Below, one piece after another: positions 9,208 to 20,831 of a stretch of 64,000 nucleotides of DNA. Location of the stretch: positions 745,985,146 through 746,049,145 of the forward strand of contig NC_053389.1 in the NCBI RefSeq assembly GCF_905171765.1, read 5' to 3'. Every line of letters starts with the position of its first letter. Within the stretch, counting starts at the first letter, position 1. This DNA is from Bufo bufo (taxonomy: Eukaryota > Chordata > Amphibia > Anura > Bufonidae). The position numbers and the translations under genes were made by a program. The notes under the pieces are model-generated. The model had not been told where the DNA came from. It did no database searches and was given only the letters and a program-made list of their open reading frames with translations.

Positions 9208-10868
9208 ACCAGATAGAGGGCTACAAAAGAAAAGCCTATGTAGTTGCTTATGCTCACTTTTAGCAAGGGGCCAGGAGGGGACAAGGTGCACTCTTTTCAA
9301 TATCCTAGATATAACGAGGACCTTGAAAACTTATAATGTTACTTATGGAAAAGAGGAGGTTTATCAGGAAAAAAAATGAACCTTCACTTTCTGTGAAAAC
9401 ATGGCTCTGACTTTAATAGGGTTGTCACTGAAATCTATCTGAATAGCGCCACCTGCTGTTTGCTCTTTTTCTAATTTCTTTGTCCTGTTAACTGAGATGG
9501 AAGCACATGCTCAGTTCCATCCTTCAACTGCCACCAGCTGCAGCAGAAGGGACATGTTCCCTTAGAAAATGCATATCTCCTAAGCAATAAAGAATTAAAT
9601 AAAAAAATAATTAAAAACTGAATAATTTGAGCAATGAATGGGAAGATCTTTTATCCATGTGAGGTACAGGGCTGGTTCTAAGTTTGTTAGAAAGAGACTG
9701 GCATGTACTATAGGATGTCATGGGATAACCAGCTATCTCAAGAATGGGGCCCTGCTGTACACTGAGAGCACACCATGCATATGCACCACCCCTCCATTCA
9801 CTGCTGTGGGGCTTCCAATAGAAGTCAAGCACTGGCTCAGCTATTTTCAGGAGCCCCATAGCAGTGAATGGAGAGGACGGCACACATGCACTGTGTACCC
9901 CCATCAAAAGTCGAGGCAGCCACATCTTTCCCAAAATTTTACAATACAAACAAATTTTACAATCCATTATTACTTTAGGGATATGTTTAGCCCATTTCAG
10001 CCATGTTAGGTCAAGAGCTGAATGCTAAAATTCTTGATATCCAGGTGGATACCTTCAGAAAACCCTTAAACCAAAGTTGTGCACACACCATTAATATAGA
10101 CAAGGTGACTGCTAGGGGGTTCAAATCAGGTTGCCCCATGCTTCTCCATGAGAAGAGTCCACTTTATTCTGTAAGATATGGGTAGAAGACTGTTTTATCA
10201 GGTAAGATGGTAAGGTGAACCAGCAAAAGTAGGGACCTACTCTCATTTATATTCATCCCTGACTATAGCATTTATTGACAGGACCACTTGAAGGTAAATG
10301 CTGATGCTGAGAGAAGAACATAATCCTCAGCTGAGTACTGTCCTCCCTTTTGATGGGTATACCATATAGTTATTTTGCAAACTACTGGTAGATACGGTTT
10401 CTGAGATGGAAAGCCGTAGGGTATGTTTGCACAGATTGTGATGCCTATTCTGCACCAAAATCCATGGGAATCTTGTGTATTTAACAGCCCATTGATTATA
10501 ATTAAATTCTGTGCTGTACAAATGATGACACGGATTCCCATTTGAAATTCACCTTGCAAAAAAAAAGTGCCGTAAATTTTTTGGGTGGAATCCATGTGAA
10601 ATTTGTAAAAACTCCAGACGTATTGAATACAGATCTCCTTTCAGCCATTTTCCATAACCAGTAATACAGCAAGAGTCATAGTGCTTGGAATGACTTGAAG
10701 ACAGCATTGGGAAGAGATCTTGCTAGCCAGTTGCCTTACTGCCAGAAATAGTGGTTCTTCTCCTGTCTTGAATCTGATTTAAGACGCAATATGAAAGGAG
10801 AGATTGTTTCTGCCAAGGTAAAATATTCTCAATAGAGTTTGGCTTTCTGTGTGGAATTACAGTTTAAA
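9208..10868. other. Eroded dispersed repeats, no gene
   Basis: 9435-9600 holds a repeat with ATAGCGCCACCTGCTGTTTG and CAGTTCCATCCTTCAACTG. 9715-9910 holds a second repeat (TCTCAAGAATGGGGCCCTG, CTCCATTCACTGC and its inverted partner GCAGTGAATGGAG) that recurs at 40715-40860. 9930-10868 shows nothing I can name. Short frames in the region are the antisense pair of the palindromic repeat. Confidence 0.5.
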
Positions 10869-11210
10869 TTAAAGAGGACCTGTAACTAGGGATGAGCGGA
10901 CCCATGGATATTCGGGTTCGCTGGGTTCAGCTGAACTTCGGGTCAAAGTTGAAGTCAATGGGGACCCGAACTTTGGTGCACTAAAATCGCTGTAAAATAG
11001 TGCTAGAGGGCTGCAAAATGGGGGTAAGAGCAGGACAATTGCCCTGCAAACAAATGTGGATAGGGAAATGACTTAAAATAACAGAATAGAAAAAAATATA
11101 AAATAATAATCATAAACTAGGAGGCAGAGGTCAAAGTGGAGTAGGAGGTTGAGGAGGAGGTAGACGTGGCGGTGTAGGTGGAATGGGCGGTGGAGGAGGA
11201 GGAGATAGCC

Positions 11211-11214
<4 letters not shown>

Positions 11215-11252
<38 letters not shown>
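11215..11252. repeat. (TA)n microsatellite in the hAT 3' region
   Basis: An uninterrupted run of about 18 TA dinucleotides lies just beyond the transposase end of hAT copy 2. Confidence 0.95.
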
Positions 11253-11255
<3 letters not shown>

Positions 11256-11349
11256 TTTTGTTTCATTCTTTCTTTAGGAAATGAAAAAGAGAATGCAAAG
11301 AGAAAGTACGCTGGAGTATAACAATGGCTGGGTGCGGTGAGTATACTTG

Positions 11350-14300
11350 TCTATTCAGCACAAGGTACGGACAAGTCCTGTGGGATCCATGCCTGGTTAA
11401 TTATAATGAACGTGAGCTTGTCCACGTTGGCTGTGGACAAACAGCTGCGCTTGTCTGTGATCACAGCCCCTGCCGTGCTAAACACACATTCGGACAATAC
11501 ACTGGCCGCAGGGCAGGCCAGCACCTCCAAGGCGTAAAGGGCAAGCTCAGGCCATGTGCCCAATTTGGAGACTCAGAAGTTGAATGGGGCAGACCCATCA
11601 GTCAGTACGTGTAGGCGTGTGCACACGTACTGTTCCACCATGTTGCTGAAATGCTGCCTCCTGCTAAGACCATTCCGTATCAGCTGGTGGTGCTGGTTGT
11701 TGTGGCGTGGTGACAAAGCTTTTCCACATTTCGGCCATGCTAACCCTCCCTTCTGAGGTGCTGGCGGTGCCCCAGCTGCGTTGGCGACTTCTTCCTCCTC
11801 CTCTGCCTTCGCCTTGTGCTTCCACTGAGCCCCTGCTGTCAGGTGGAAATGCCATTAGCAGCGCATCTACCAGCGTGCGCTTGTACTTGCAAATCTTCCG
11901 ATCACACTCCAGTGACGGAATTAAGGACAGAACATTGTCCTTGTAGCGGGGATCCATCAGGGTGGCCACCCAGTAATCAGCACTGGTTAGAATGTGGGCA
12001 ACTCGGAGGTCGTTGTGCAGGCACTGCAGCATGTAGTCGCTCATGTGTGCCAGGCTGCCCAGAGGCAACGATAAGCTGTCCTCTTTGGGAGGTGTATCGT
12101 CTGTGTCCTCTGTATCCCCCATGCCACGCTCCAGTGATGCCCATGAGCTGCTTTAGATGCCACCCTGCTGTGAACACAGTTCTTTCTCCCCATCATCTTC
12201 CTCCTCCTCCAGAACTGTGTCCTGGCTGGACAGTTGTGTACCTGGCCTCTGTTGGTGCAGGAACCCACCATCCGAGCCACTTGTGAATGACTGGCCTGAT
12301 AACCGTGGAAATGATTCCTCTTCCTCCTGTGCCATATCCTCTTCCATCATAGCCCAAAGTGTATTTTCAAGGAGACATAGAAGTGGGATAGTAACGCTGA
12401 GGATGGCATCATCAGCACTGGCCATGTTGGTGGAGTACCCGAAACAGCGCAACACGGCACACACGTCCCTCATGGAGGCTCACTCGGTGGTGAAGTGGTG
12501 CTGTTCCGCAGAGCAACTCACCTGTGTGTGCTGAAGCTGAAACTCCACTATCGCCTGCTGCTCGCACAGTCTCTCCAGCATGTGCAAAGTGGAGTTCCAG
12601 CTTGTGGGTACGTCGCATATGATGCGATGAGTGGGGAAGTCCGAAGTTACTCTGCAGAGCAGACAGGCAAGCAGCATCAGGGTGAGAACGCCAAAAGCAC
12701 GCACAGACAGCCAACACTTTCTGCAGCAGCTCTGACATATCGGGGTAACTTTTCAGGAACCTCTGCACCACCAAATTCAGCACATGCAACAGGCAAGGGA
12801 TGTGTGTCAAACCGGCTAGGCCCAGAGCTGCTATGGGATTTTGCCAGTTATCACACACCACCAGGCTTGACTTGAGGCTCAGTGGCACCAACCACTCATC
12901 GGTCTGTTGTTCCATGTCCATCCACACCCTCTGCGCAGTGTGGGGTTTCTCCCCCAAACATATGAGTTTCAAAACAACCTCCTACGTTTCCCTCTGGCTG
13001 TGCTGAAGTTGGTGCAGGTGTTATGCTGACCGGATGAGGAGGCAGTAGAGGAGGAAGTAGAGTAGGAGGAGGAAGCAACAGGAGGCAACGAGAAACGTCC
13101 TGAAATCCTCGGTGGCGGAAGGACATGTGCCAAACTGCTATCCGCCTCAGGCCCAGCCGCCACTGCATTTACCAAGTCTGCTGTTAGGGAGATATGACGT
13201 CCCTGCCTGCGCTTACTGGTCCACATATTGGTAGTTGTGTGGACCTTGCCACAGATGGCGTTGCACAGTGCACACCTACTCGCCTGGAGAAGTAGTGGCG
13301 GGTGGGAACCACGTACTGTGGGACAGCCACTGCCATAAGGTTTTTAAAAGTCTCCGTCTCCACCAGACGGAATTACAGCATTTCAAAGGCCAGTAATTTT
13401 GAAATGCTGGCATTCAGGACCAGGGATCGCTGGTGGGTAGGGGGGTACTTCCTCTTTCTCTCCAGTGTTTGGAGGATGGACAGCTAAACGCTTCCATGGG
13501 ACAGTCTGGAGATGCTTGGTGGTGGAGGTGGTGGTGTTGCTGCCACATCCTCTATTTGTGGGGTGGCAGGTACCACTGTCACTCCAGAGGGGAAGGAAGA
13601 GGCCAAGACTGCAGCAGAAGAGGGAGCAGGAGGAGCCTGAGATCTTTTGTGGTTTTTAAGGTGTGTACTACACTGCAGCTCGTGCTTTGCATTTAGATGC
13701 CTGGTCATGCAGGTGGTGCTCAGGTTTAGAACATTTATGCCTCGCTTCAGGCTCCAATTGCACAGTGTGCAAACCACTCGTGTCTTGACTTCAGCACATT
13801 GTCTGAAGAACTGCCACGCCAGGGAACTCCTTGGAGCTGGCTTTGGTGTGCTCAGTACCTGGGTGCGGTGGGCAGTAGCAGGTGTATGGTCTAGGGCCAC
13901 TCTGCTTTTGCACCCTGCTTTCTTTTTTGCTGTGCGGCTGGCGCTGTGTGACCACCACCTCCTACTCCGAAGTACACACGTCACTCGCATGACCTTGATT
14001 CCATGTAGGGTCTAGGACCTCACCATCCTCCACATCATCTTCCACCCACACTTCACCCCTGCCCTCTTTGCTGGTCTGCACACTGCAGAAAGCCGCAGCA
14101 CTTGACACCTGTGCGGTGCTCCTCCCATGTCCACATCCTGAAACATAAGTGATTGGGCATCAGTCCACTCAATCTCTTCCACTTCTGGGCAGGGCTATGT
14201 GGATGGCCCACAGAAACCCTGCCAGCAGAGTCATCAAAAAGCAGAAGAGACTGCTGCATGACTTGGGGCTCAGACTGCTTGGCTGATTTGCAAGGGGGTG

Positions 14301-14640
14301 AGGGGAAAGACACATAGATGCCCATGGGCTGCAGGTGCCAATTCTGCGCTTTCAGCAGGGGACCGGGTGGGAGACAATGTGAAGGAACTGGAGGCACTGT
14401 CAGCCACCCAATCTACTACTGCCTCTACTTGTTCTGGCCTTAAAATTCGTACACCGGTATTCGGGCCTACAAAATAACACTGAACGTTCTGTCACCTACG
14501 TGCACCTGAAAAAGGTGTTTCATTTGGGCGTGTATCTGGCACAGATCGACCACGTCCTCTCCCTGCAACAGGAGCTCCACCAACACCAGCAGCACCACGA
14601 CCAGGGCCACGTCTCTTATTTGACACTCTCCATATTCTTT
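11350..14640 (-). pseudogene. BED-finger hAT transposase pseudogene (copy 2)
   Basis: Minus-strand transposase broken into about seven frames: 14397-14053 (serine/proline-rich N-terminus), 13990-13484 (BED finger with CTLC...HLNAKH, all zinc ligands present), 13226-12969, 12972-12412 (core, VVCDNWQN and HIPCLLHVLNLVVQRFL), 12473-12153, 12122-11664 (acidic region, then KRTLVDALLMAFPP) and 11563-11351 (dimerisation motif CPAASVLSECVFSTAG). Near the start at about 14625 an ATG is followed after five codons by TAA (MESVK then stop). Frame changes between every block make it non-functional, but BED and core residues are better kept than in copy 1, so it is the better guide to the ancestral protein. 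Confidence 0.85.
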
Positions 14641-14649
14641 GAGGTCACC

Positions 14650-15690
14650 CACTGAACTAACAGACAGATTTACTGTATTATTCCCTGTCACGGATGTAGT
14701 GCAGGTGTTACTCACACCAAAAATGGGTATATGTCACCCCCCAATCTAACAGACGTATTAACTATATTAATTTCCCTGTTACGTATGCAGTGCATTTGTA
14801 TCTCACACCAAAAATAGGTTTATGTCACCCACCGATTTAATAGTCTGAATAACTATATTAATTTCCCTGTCACGGATGCAGTGCAGGTGTACCTCACACA
14901 AAAAATGGGTATATGTCACCCACTAATCTGACGGATTAACTATATTAATTTCCCTGTCACGGATGCAGTACAGGTGTACCTCACACCAAAAATTGGTATA
15001 TGTCACCCACCTATCTAACAGACGGATTAACTATATTAATTTCCCTGTTATGTATGCAGTGCATTTATACCTCACACAAAAAATGGGTATATGTCACCCA
15101 CCGATCTAACAGACGGATTAATTGTATTAATTTCCCTGTCACGGATGCAGTGCAGGTGTACCTCACACCAAAATGGGCATATGTCACCCACTGATCAGAC
15201 GGATTAACTATATTAATTTCCCTGTCACGGATGCACTTCAGGTATACCTCACACGAAAAGTGGGTATATGTCACCACCAATCTAACAGACGGATTAACTG
15301 TATTAATTTCCCTGTCACGGATGCAGTGTCGGTGTACCTTACACTAGAAATGGGTATATGTCACCCACTGATCTGACGGATTAACTATATTAATTTCCCT
15401 GACACGGATGCAGTGTCGGAGTACCTCACACCAAAAATGGGTATATGTCACCCACCAATCTAACAGACATATTAACTATATTAATTTCCCTGTTACGTAT
15501 GCAGTGCATTTGTACCTCACACAAAAAATGGGTATATGTCACCCACTGATCTAACAGACGGATTAACTATATTAATTTCCCTGTCACGAATGCAGTGCAC
15601 ATGTACCTCACACAAAAAATAGGCATATGTCACCCACCGAACTAACAGACTTATTAACTATTATATTTTTGTGTCAGGGGTTCAAAGCTG
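14650..15690. repeat. ~90-bp tandem array, about 11 units, 5' subterminal repeats of hAT copy 2
   Basis: TATTAATTTCCCTGTCACGG, CCTCACACCAAAAATGGG and ATATGTCACCCAC recur every 86-97 bp from about 14680 to 15600. Units alternate between CACGGATGCAGTGCAGGTG and TACGTATGCAGTGCATTTG forms, a hint of pairwise amplification. The array lies between the hAT 5' end and the transposase start. Confidence 0.9.
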
Positions 15691-16317
15691 GTGTATTGCA
15701 ACCACAAAAAAAATCACTATAGGTCACTGACGAAATAAATAGCCAGATGAGATTCCTAACACTCTCCCTCACTTCAGCTGCCTGCTTCCTGTCTGATGGG
15801 CGGTGCTACACGTGATCCAGCTTGTATAGAGGCTGGGTCACATGATGCACTGGCCAATCACAGCCATGCAATTACTAAGCATGGCTATGATGGCTTCTTA
15901 GTGCCTACAGCTTAAAAGCTTGTTGATTGGCTGCCCTTCAGCCTTTCAACAAGCTTTATTAAATGCCCGAACACCGAACTCGAACCCAAACTTTTGCTGC
16001 AAAGTTCGGGATCGGGTCCAGGTACCCGAACTTGCAAAGTTCGGTACAGACCTGAACTGCAAACACTACCTATAACTTCTCCTGACATGTCAGTTTTGTA
16101 ACTACTTCCTGTATTATTCCTACTAGAAGTCTATGAATAAAGGTCCATCTGGGTGTTACCAGTTTGGGGACAGCTGTTCCTACACAGTCTGACCATGGCA
16201 GACTTATTGGATTGTGTTTGACAGTGCAGAGACATACCCACAACTGGTAACACAAACATGGAGCTTTATTACAGACTGCTGGTCGTTCATTCATAAACTT
16301 CCAGCAGGAATAATAAT

Positions 16318-16890
16318 TTTGGAAGCCAAAATCAGGAGTGGATCATAAAAGGAAAGACAGTATAAAAGACAGATATTATTACTCCTCTTTTTTGAATAAG
16401 GGTACTTTCACACTTGCGGCAGAGGATTCCGGCAGGCAGTTCCGTAAATCCGGACGCAAATGGATGGCATTTGTCAGATGGATCCAGATGCGTATCCGTC
16501 TGACAAATGCATTGAAATACCAGATCCATCTCTCCGGTGTCATCCGGAAAAACAGACCTGGTATTTTTTTTTGCATTTTTAAAGGTCTGTGCATGCGCAG
16601 ACCGGAAAACCGGATCCGTTTTGCCGGAACACCTAATGCCGGATTCGGCACTAATACATTTCAATGGAAATAAATGCGGCATTCCGGCAAGCGTTCAGGA
16701 TTTCAAAAAAACGTAAGAGGGACTAAACTGATGCATCCTGATGCATACTGAACAGAATGCTGTCTATTCAGAATGCGTTAGGATAAAACGGATCCATTTT
16801 TTTCCGGTATTGAGCTCCTGTGACGGAACTCAACACCGGAAAAGAAAAACACTAGTGTGAAAGTGCCCTTAACTGGTTTTGGCTTCCAAA
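16318..16890. mobile_element. Small palindromic MITE interrupted by another MITE
   Basis: TTTTGGAAGCCAAAATCAG on the left pairs with CTGGTTTTGGCTTCCAAA on the right (16873-16890). The left half includes AGTGGATCATAAAAGG and ACTCCTCTTTTTTGAA. The centre is replaced by the 16400-16868 element. Family name unknown to me. Confidence 0.6.
16400..16868. mobile_element. PIF/Harbinger-like MITE, 469 bp
   Basis: Ends GGGTACTTTCACACTTGCG and CTAGTGTGAAAGTGCCC are inverted repeats, flanked by TAA (16397-16399) and TTA (16869-16871), i.e. a TWA target with one difference. The interior is palindromic: CCGGACGCAAATGG, CATCCGGAAAAACAG and CCGGAAAACCGGATCC. No protein-coding capacity; the long open frames on both strands are mirror images of the palindrome. 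Confidence 0.7.
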
Positions 16891-17214
16891 GTTGTATCCG
16901 AAAACCTGACCATGTGCATCCTAATAGAGGAAGAGCACAACACAGAGCCATAAAAATAGATGCTCCAAATTCAATATTACATAGGGAATACAAGTAGTTA
17001 ATAAAACAGCAAGTCAGGAGAGGAGTCAGGTCCCCGTTCAGGTCACACCTTGCTAGCAAAATGATAACATGAAAATAACATTTGTACCAAAGGGCAGTCC
17101 ACTTGAATTGCTGTTATCTAAGAAATTCAAAGATACAGGCCTAGATTTACTAATGTATCTACACCAATCATCTGTCTAAAAAAATGTATGCAAATTGGTG
17201 CAATTTGGTAGATC

Positions 17215-17345
17215 TAGGGCAGGGGTTACCAACTACAATTCCCTGCATGTTCCTTTCATTTCTTTGAGAGTTTTGAGAAGAGCAAAGCAATTGTGCATGC
17301 TAGGAGTTGTAGTTTCACAACAGCTGGAGTTTCCTTATCTCTGAT
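17215..17345. repeat. Short inverted-repeat MITE (ACTACAATTCCC type)
   Basis: CAACTACAATTCCCTGCATG pairs with CATGCTAGGAGTTGTAGTTT. This is a small dispersed amphibian repeat. It has no coding content. Confidence 0.55.
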
Positions 17346-17499
17346 CTAGGGATTCTATGCATTTTTCCAACATGCACAACATGAAAGGGGTGGGGAGCTT
17401 AGTGGAAAGTGGGCAGAGCTTTGTCGGAAAGGGTCAGGGTGAAGATGAGCCATTTTGTGACACAATTTTGGTGCAATTCGGCCACAGAAATCTGTTTGA

Positions 17500-17755
17500 A
17501 AGTATGGGCTCAGGTGCGGATCCGTTCACTTCAATGTTGCTGCGAAAGATGCGAACTGCACCCCGTGTGCTTTCTGCATCCATACGTCCATTCTGCGCCC
17601 CCCCCCCAAAAAAAAAGATAGTTCTATAGAAACAGTTGTATAGCGGGCCGGACGTTCCGTTCTACAAAATGCAGAAAGCACGCGGATGGTATCTGTGTTT
17701 TGCAGATCTGCAATTTGCTGACCACAAAAACGGCTATGGTCGTGTGCATGAGCCC
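17500..17755. mobile_element. Harbinger-like MITE, left end eroded
   Basis: The right end ATGGTCGTGTGCATGAGCCC is followed by TAA (17756-17758), and the interior has GTGCGGATCCGTTCACTTCA. The left terminal repeat is not recognisable beyond GGGCTCAGG near 17509. Confidence 0.55.
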
Positions 17756-17956
17756 TAAGCCAAGCAATAGTTGTTATAGAGTCAATTGCAAGTGTCTATC
17801 CCTGCTGCAGATTTATTATCCAGCCTGAGCCCTGGAAAATCTGGTGCAGGCTTAGCCAGTTGGTCTCAGTTTATGCCATCTTTACCCTTACTAAAAGTGG
17901 GCCACAGTGTTTGTTGCAGGCTTATGTGCCAGGCCGAATTGACCTATGCATGGCCA

Positions 17957-18192
17957 AGTGGTGGTTCAGGGGTTAGCACTGGTGTCTTGCAGCGCTGTGA
18001 TCCTAGGTTCAAATCAATGACAACTTCTGCATGGAGTTTGCATGTTCTCCCTGTGACTGCGTGGGTTGCCTCCCACACTCCAAAGACATACTAAACTTAG
18101 ATTGTGAGCTCCACTGGGGACAGCGAGTGATGCTAATGTCTGTAAAGCACTGCGGAATATGTCAGCGCTATATAAGTGAGTATAATCAATAA
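17957..18192 (+). repeat. tRNA-derived SINE
   Basis: The head GTGGTTCAGGGGTTAGCACT resembles a pol III A box, and AGGTTCAAATC (18004-18014) a B box. The body has TTTGCATGTTCTCCCTGTG, TCCCACACTCCAAAGACATA, GATTGTGAGC and AGCGCTATATAAGTGAGTA, and ends in an A-rich tail (ATCAATAAAAAAT). This is an amphibian SINE body I recognise; a short segment after the TGCGTGGGTT motif is missing. The tRNA-like part does not fold as a full tRNA, so it is not a tRNA gene. Confidence 0.75.
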
Positions 18193-18394
18193 AAAATACC
18201 TGCAGAACCATATCATGCAGGGACTCTACATAGGAAATTTCCCTGGGGATGCCCAAGCCCTCCTCATGGCCACCAGACAGGTACATAATGATCTGATGCT
18301 CTCAGCATTAATTAATGTAAGTGGTGGCTGGCCGAAGAAAGTGCCCTCCTAGATTCAACTGTATTGCTGCCCTAAGGATTGTGATAAGGTTGAA

Positions 18395-18545
18395 TGCTAT
18401 GGCGGGGGGGGACGACAATGTTTTGTGCTACACTATGTATTCGGTTCTGCTGGGGCAGTATATTGTGCTGCAGTGTGGTATTTGGTTCTTCAGAGGCAGT
18501 ATATTGTGCTGCACTACAGTATTGCTGGTCCAGCCTACTAATATT
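18395..18545. repeat. Short tandem repeat around GGCAGTATATTGTGCTGCA
   Basis: GCAGTATATTGTGCTGCA occurs at about 18455 and 18501, each followed by a GTATTTGGTTCT- or GTATTGCTGGT-like stretch, giving two to three diverged units of ~47 bp. Confidence 0.55.
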
Positions 18546-18607
18546 GGCCTTGCCTTGTCGGACCCACCAACATGGGGCTACTTTTATTTTTTCCAGGGCC
18601 ACTTTAA

Positions 18608-20827
18608 CTCCTTAAGGACACAGCCTTATTTCACCTTAAGGACCAGGCCATTTTTTGCAAATCTGACCAGTGTCACTTTAAGTGGTGATAACTTTAAAAC
18701 GCTTTGACTTATCCAGGCCATTCTGAGATAGTTTTTTTCGTCACATATTGTACTTCATGACACTTGTAAAATGGAGCAAAAAAAAAAAATCATTCTTATT
18801 TATAAAAAAAAAGGACAAAATTTGCAAAAAATTTAGAAAAATTAGCAAATTTCCAAGTTTCAATTTCTCTACTTCTATAATACATAGTAATACCTACAAA
18901 AATAGTTATTACTTTACATTCCCCATATGTCTACTTCATGTTAGGATCATTTTAGGAATGAAATTTTTTATTTTTTGGGGACGTTACAAGGCTTAGAAGT
19001 TTAGAAGTAAATCTTGAAGGTGTTCCACAAGAGTTATTGGCAAATGGAGATGGAATTTCAGAATTTTGGCAAATTTTTCATTTTAATCCATTTTTTCCAG
19101 TTACAAAGCAAGGGTTAACAGCCAAACAAAACTCAATATTTATGGTCCTGATTCTGTAGTTTACAGAAACACCCCATATGTGGTCGTAAACTGCTGTATG
19201 GGCACATGGCAGGGCACAGAAGGAAAGGAATGCCATATGGTTTTTGGAAGGCAGATTTTGCAGGACTGTTTTTTTTGACACCATGTCCCATTTGCAGCCC
19301 CCTGATGCACCCTTAGAGTAGAAACTCCAAAAAAGTTACCCCATTTCAGAAACGACGTAATAGGGTGGAAGTTTTGTTTGTACTGCTTTAGGGTACATAT
19401 GATTTTTGGTTGCTCTATATTACACTTTTTGCGAGGAAAGGTAACAAGAAATCGCTGTTTTGACACCGTTTTTTTTTTTTTTTGTTATTTACCACATTCA
19501 TCTAATTCTAACAGGTTAGATCATGTAGTATTTCTATAGAGAAGGTTGTCACGGACGTGTAAATACCTAATATGTATACAATTTTTTATTTATGTAAGTT
19601 TTACACAATTATTTAATTTTTGAAACAAAAAAAATCATGTTTTAGTGTCTCCATAGTCTGAGAGCCATAGTTTTTTTTAATTTTTGGGCGATTACCTTAG
19701 GTAGGGTCTCATTTTCTTGCAGGATGAGATGATGGTTTGATTGGCACTATTTTGGGGTGCATATGACTTTTTGATCGCTTGCTATTACACTTTTTGTGAT
19801 GTACGATGACAAAAAATGGCTTTTTTACACAGGTTTTTTTGTTTGTTTTTTACGGTGTTCACCCGAGGGGTTAGGTCATGTGATATTTTTATAGAACCGG
19901 TCGATACGGACGCGGCGATACCTAATATGTATACTTTTTTTTATTTATGTAAGTTTTACACAATGATTTCATTTTTGAAACAAAAAAAATCATGTTTTAG
20001 TGTCTCCATAGTCTGAGAGCCATAGTTTTTTCAGTTTTTGAGCGATTATCTTGGGTAGGGTCTAATTTTTTGTGGGATGAGATCACGGTTTGATTGGCAC
20101 TATTTTGGGGTGCATATGACTTTTTGATCGCTTGCTACTACACTTTTTGTACTGTAAGGTGACAAAAAATGGCTCTTTTTACACCGTTTTTTTTTTTTTT
20201 TAGGTCTTGTGATATTTTTATAGAGCAGGTTATTATGGACGCGGCGATACCTAATATGTATACTTTTTTTATTTATGAAAGTTTTACACAATAATATAAT
20301 TTTCGAAACAAAAAAATATCATGTTTTAGTGTCTCCTTAGTCTTTTTTCCCCCCTATTTTTTACTTTTTTTTTTACTTTATTTGTTTTTGTCCCACTTTG
20401 GGACTTCAACTTTTGGGGGTCTAATCCCTTTTACAATGCATTCCAATACTTCTGTATTGGAATGCATTGGCTGTCTGAGTAATACTATGTTTATTACTCA
20501 TACAGCTTCTGGCCTGTGAGATCCAGGGGGCTGAATCTCACAGGCTCGTCACAGGAAGGCAGCGCCAATGCCTCAGGAGGGCATCGCGCTGCCTTCCATG
20601 CCATCGGGTCCCCCCTACAGCCCCATGGGGACCTGATAGCACCGCCGCCAGCCGCCACCACAACATTGAAAAGCCGCAAACCGCAGGTATAAATTGACCT
20701 GCGGTTTGCGGCAATCGCCGACACGGGTGGTCACGGGACCCCCCCGCGCATTTAGCCAAGGTGCCTGCTCAACGATTGCTCAACGGTGATCGGAAATACC
20801 CATGACGTACCGGTACGTCATGCGTCC
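18608..20827. mobile_element. Long TTAA-flanked non-autonomous element, copy A
   Basis: It begins CTCCTTAAGGACACAGCC after TTAA (18604-18607) and ends TCATGCGTCC before TTAA (20828-20831), which is also the left target of copy B. The interior has AT-rich modules repeated at about 300-400 bp (GATATTTTTATAGA, GGCGATACCTAATATGTATA, CATGTTTTAGTGTCTCC). The right end is hairpin-rich and includes a 22-bp perfect palindrome at 20801-20822. No frame resembles a transposase. The TTAA target suggests piggyBac- or Kolobok-type mobilisation. Confidence 0.65.
20801..20822. repeat. 22-bp perfect palindrome in TTAA element A (also 24193-24214 in B)
   Basis: CATGACGTACC followed by its exact complement GGTACGTCATG. 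It lies just inside the right end and contains two TGACGT half sites. Copy C has a degraded version near 59550 (GACGTACCTGTACG). Confidence 0.95.
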
Positions 20828-20831
20828 TTAA

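Larger units (their letters stand above)
10887..16068 (-). mobile_element. hAT transposon copy 2, 5,182 bp with 8-bp TSD
   Basis: The element starts TAGGGATGAGCGGAC at 10887 and ends GTTCAGGTC-type sequence with CAAACACTA at 16068; the complement of the right end reads TAGTGTTTGCAG. It is flanked by CCTGTAAC (10879-10886) and CCTATAAC (16069-16076), an 8-bp TSD with one mismatch. The host MITE reads continuously across the site (GGACCTGTAAC then TTCTCCTGAC), which confirms the boundaries. In the element's own direction (minus) the order is 5' end, ~90-bp tandem repeats, transposase, and a 3' region with an AT microsatellite. Confidence 0.9.
10873..17036. mobile_element. TTAA-type MITE split by later insertions
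   Basis: The left end AGAGGACCTGTAAC follows TTAA (10869-10872). Sequence resumes after the hAT insertion as TTCTCCTGACATGTC (16077) and ends near 17036 with GACAGG-like sequence. The intact relative at 32076-32529 shows the same order (GGACCCGTCACCTC, TGTCTGTTTTAGTAACTAC, ATAGATGCTCC). Its right TTAA is lost. Inside sit hAT copy 2 and a pair of stacked MITEs. Confidence 0.7.

Noticed and set aside
16332..16682. Overlapping frames of more than 100 residues on both strands
   Set aside because: They are the two strands of a palindromic MITE.
17957..18030. A tRNA gene
   Set aside because: A- and B-box-like motifs are present, but the sequence continues into a SINE body and no complete cloverleaf is apparent.
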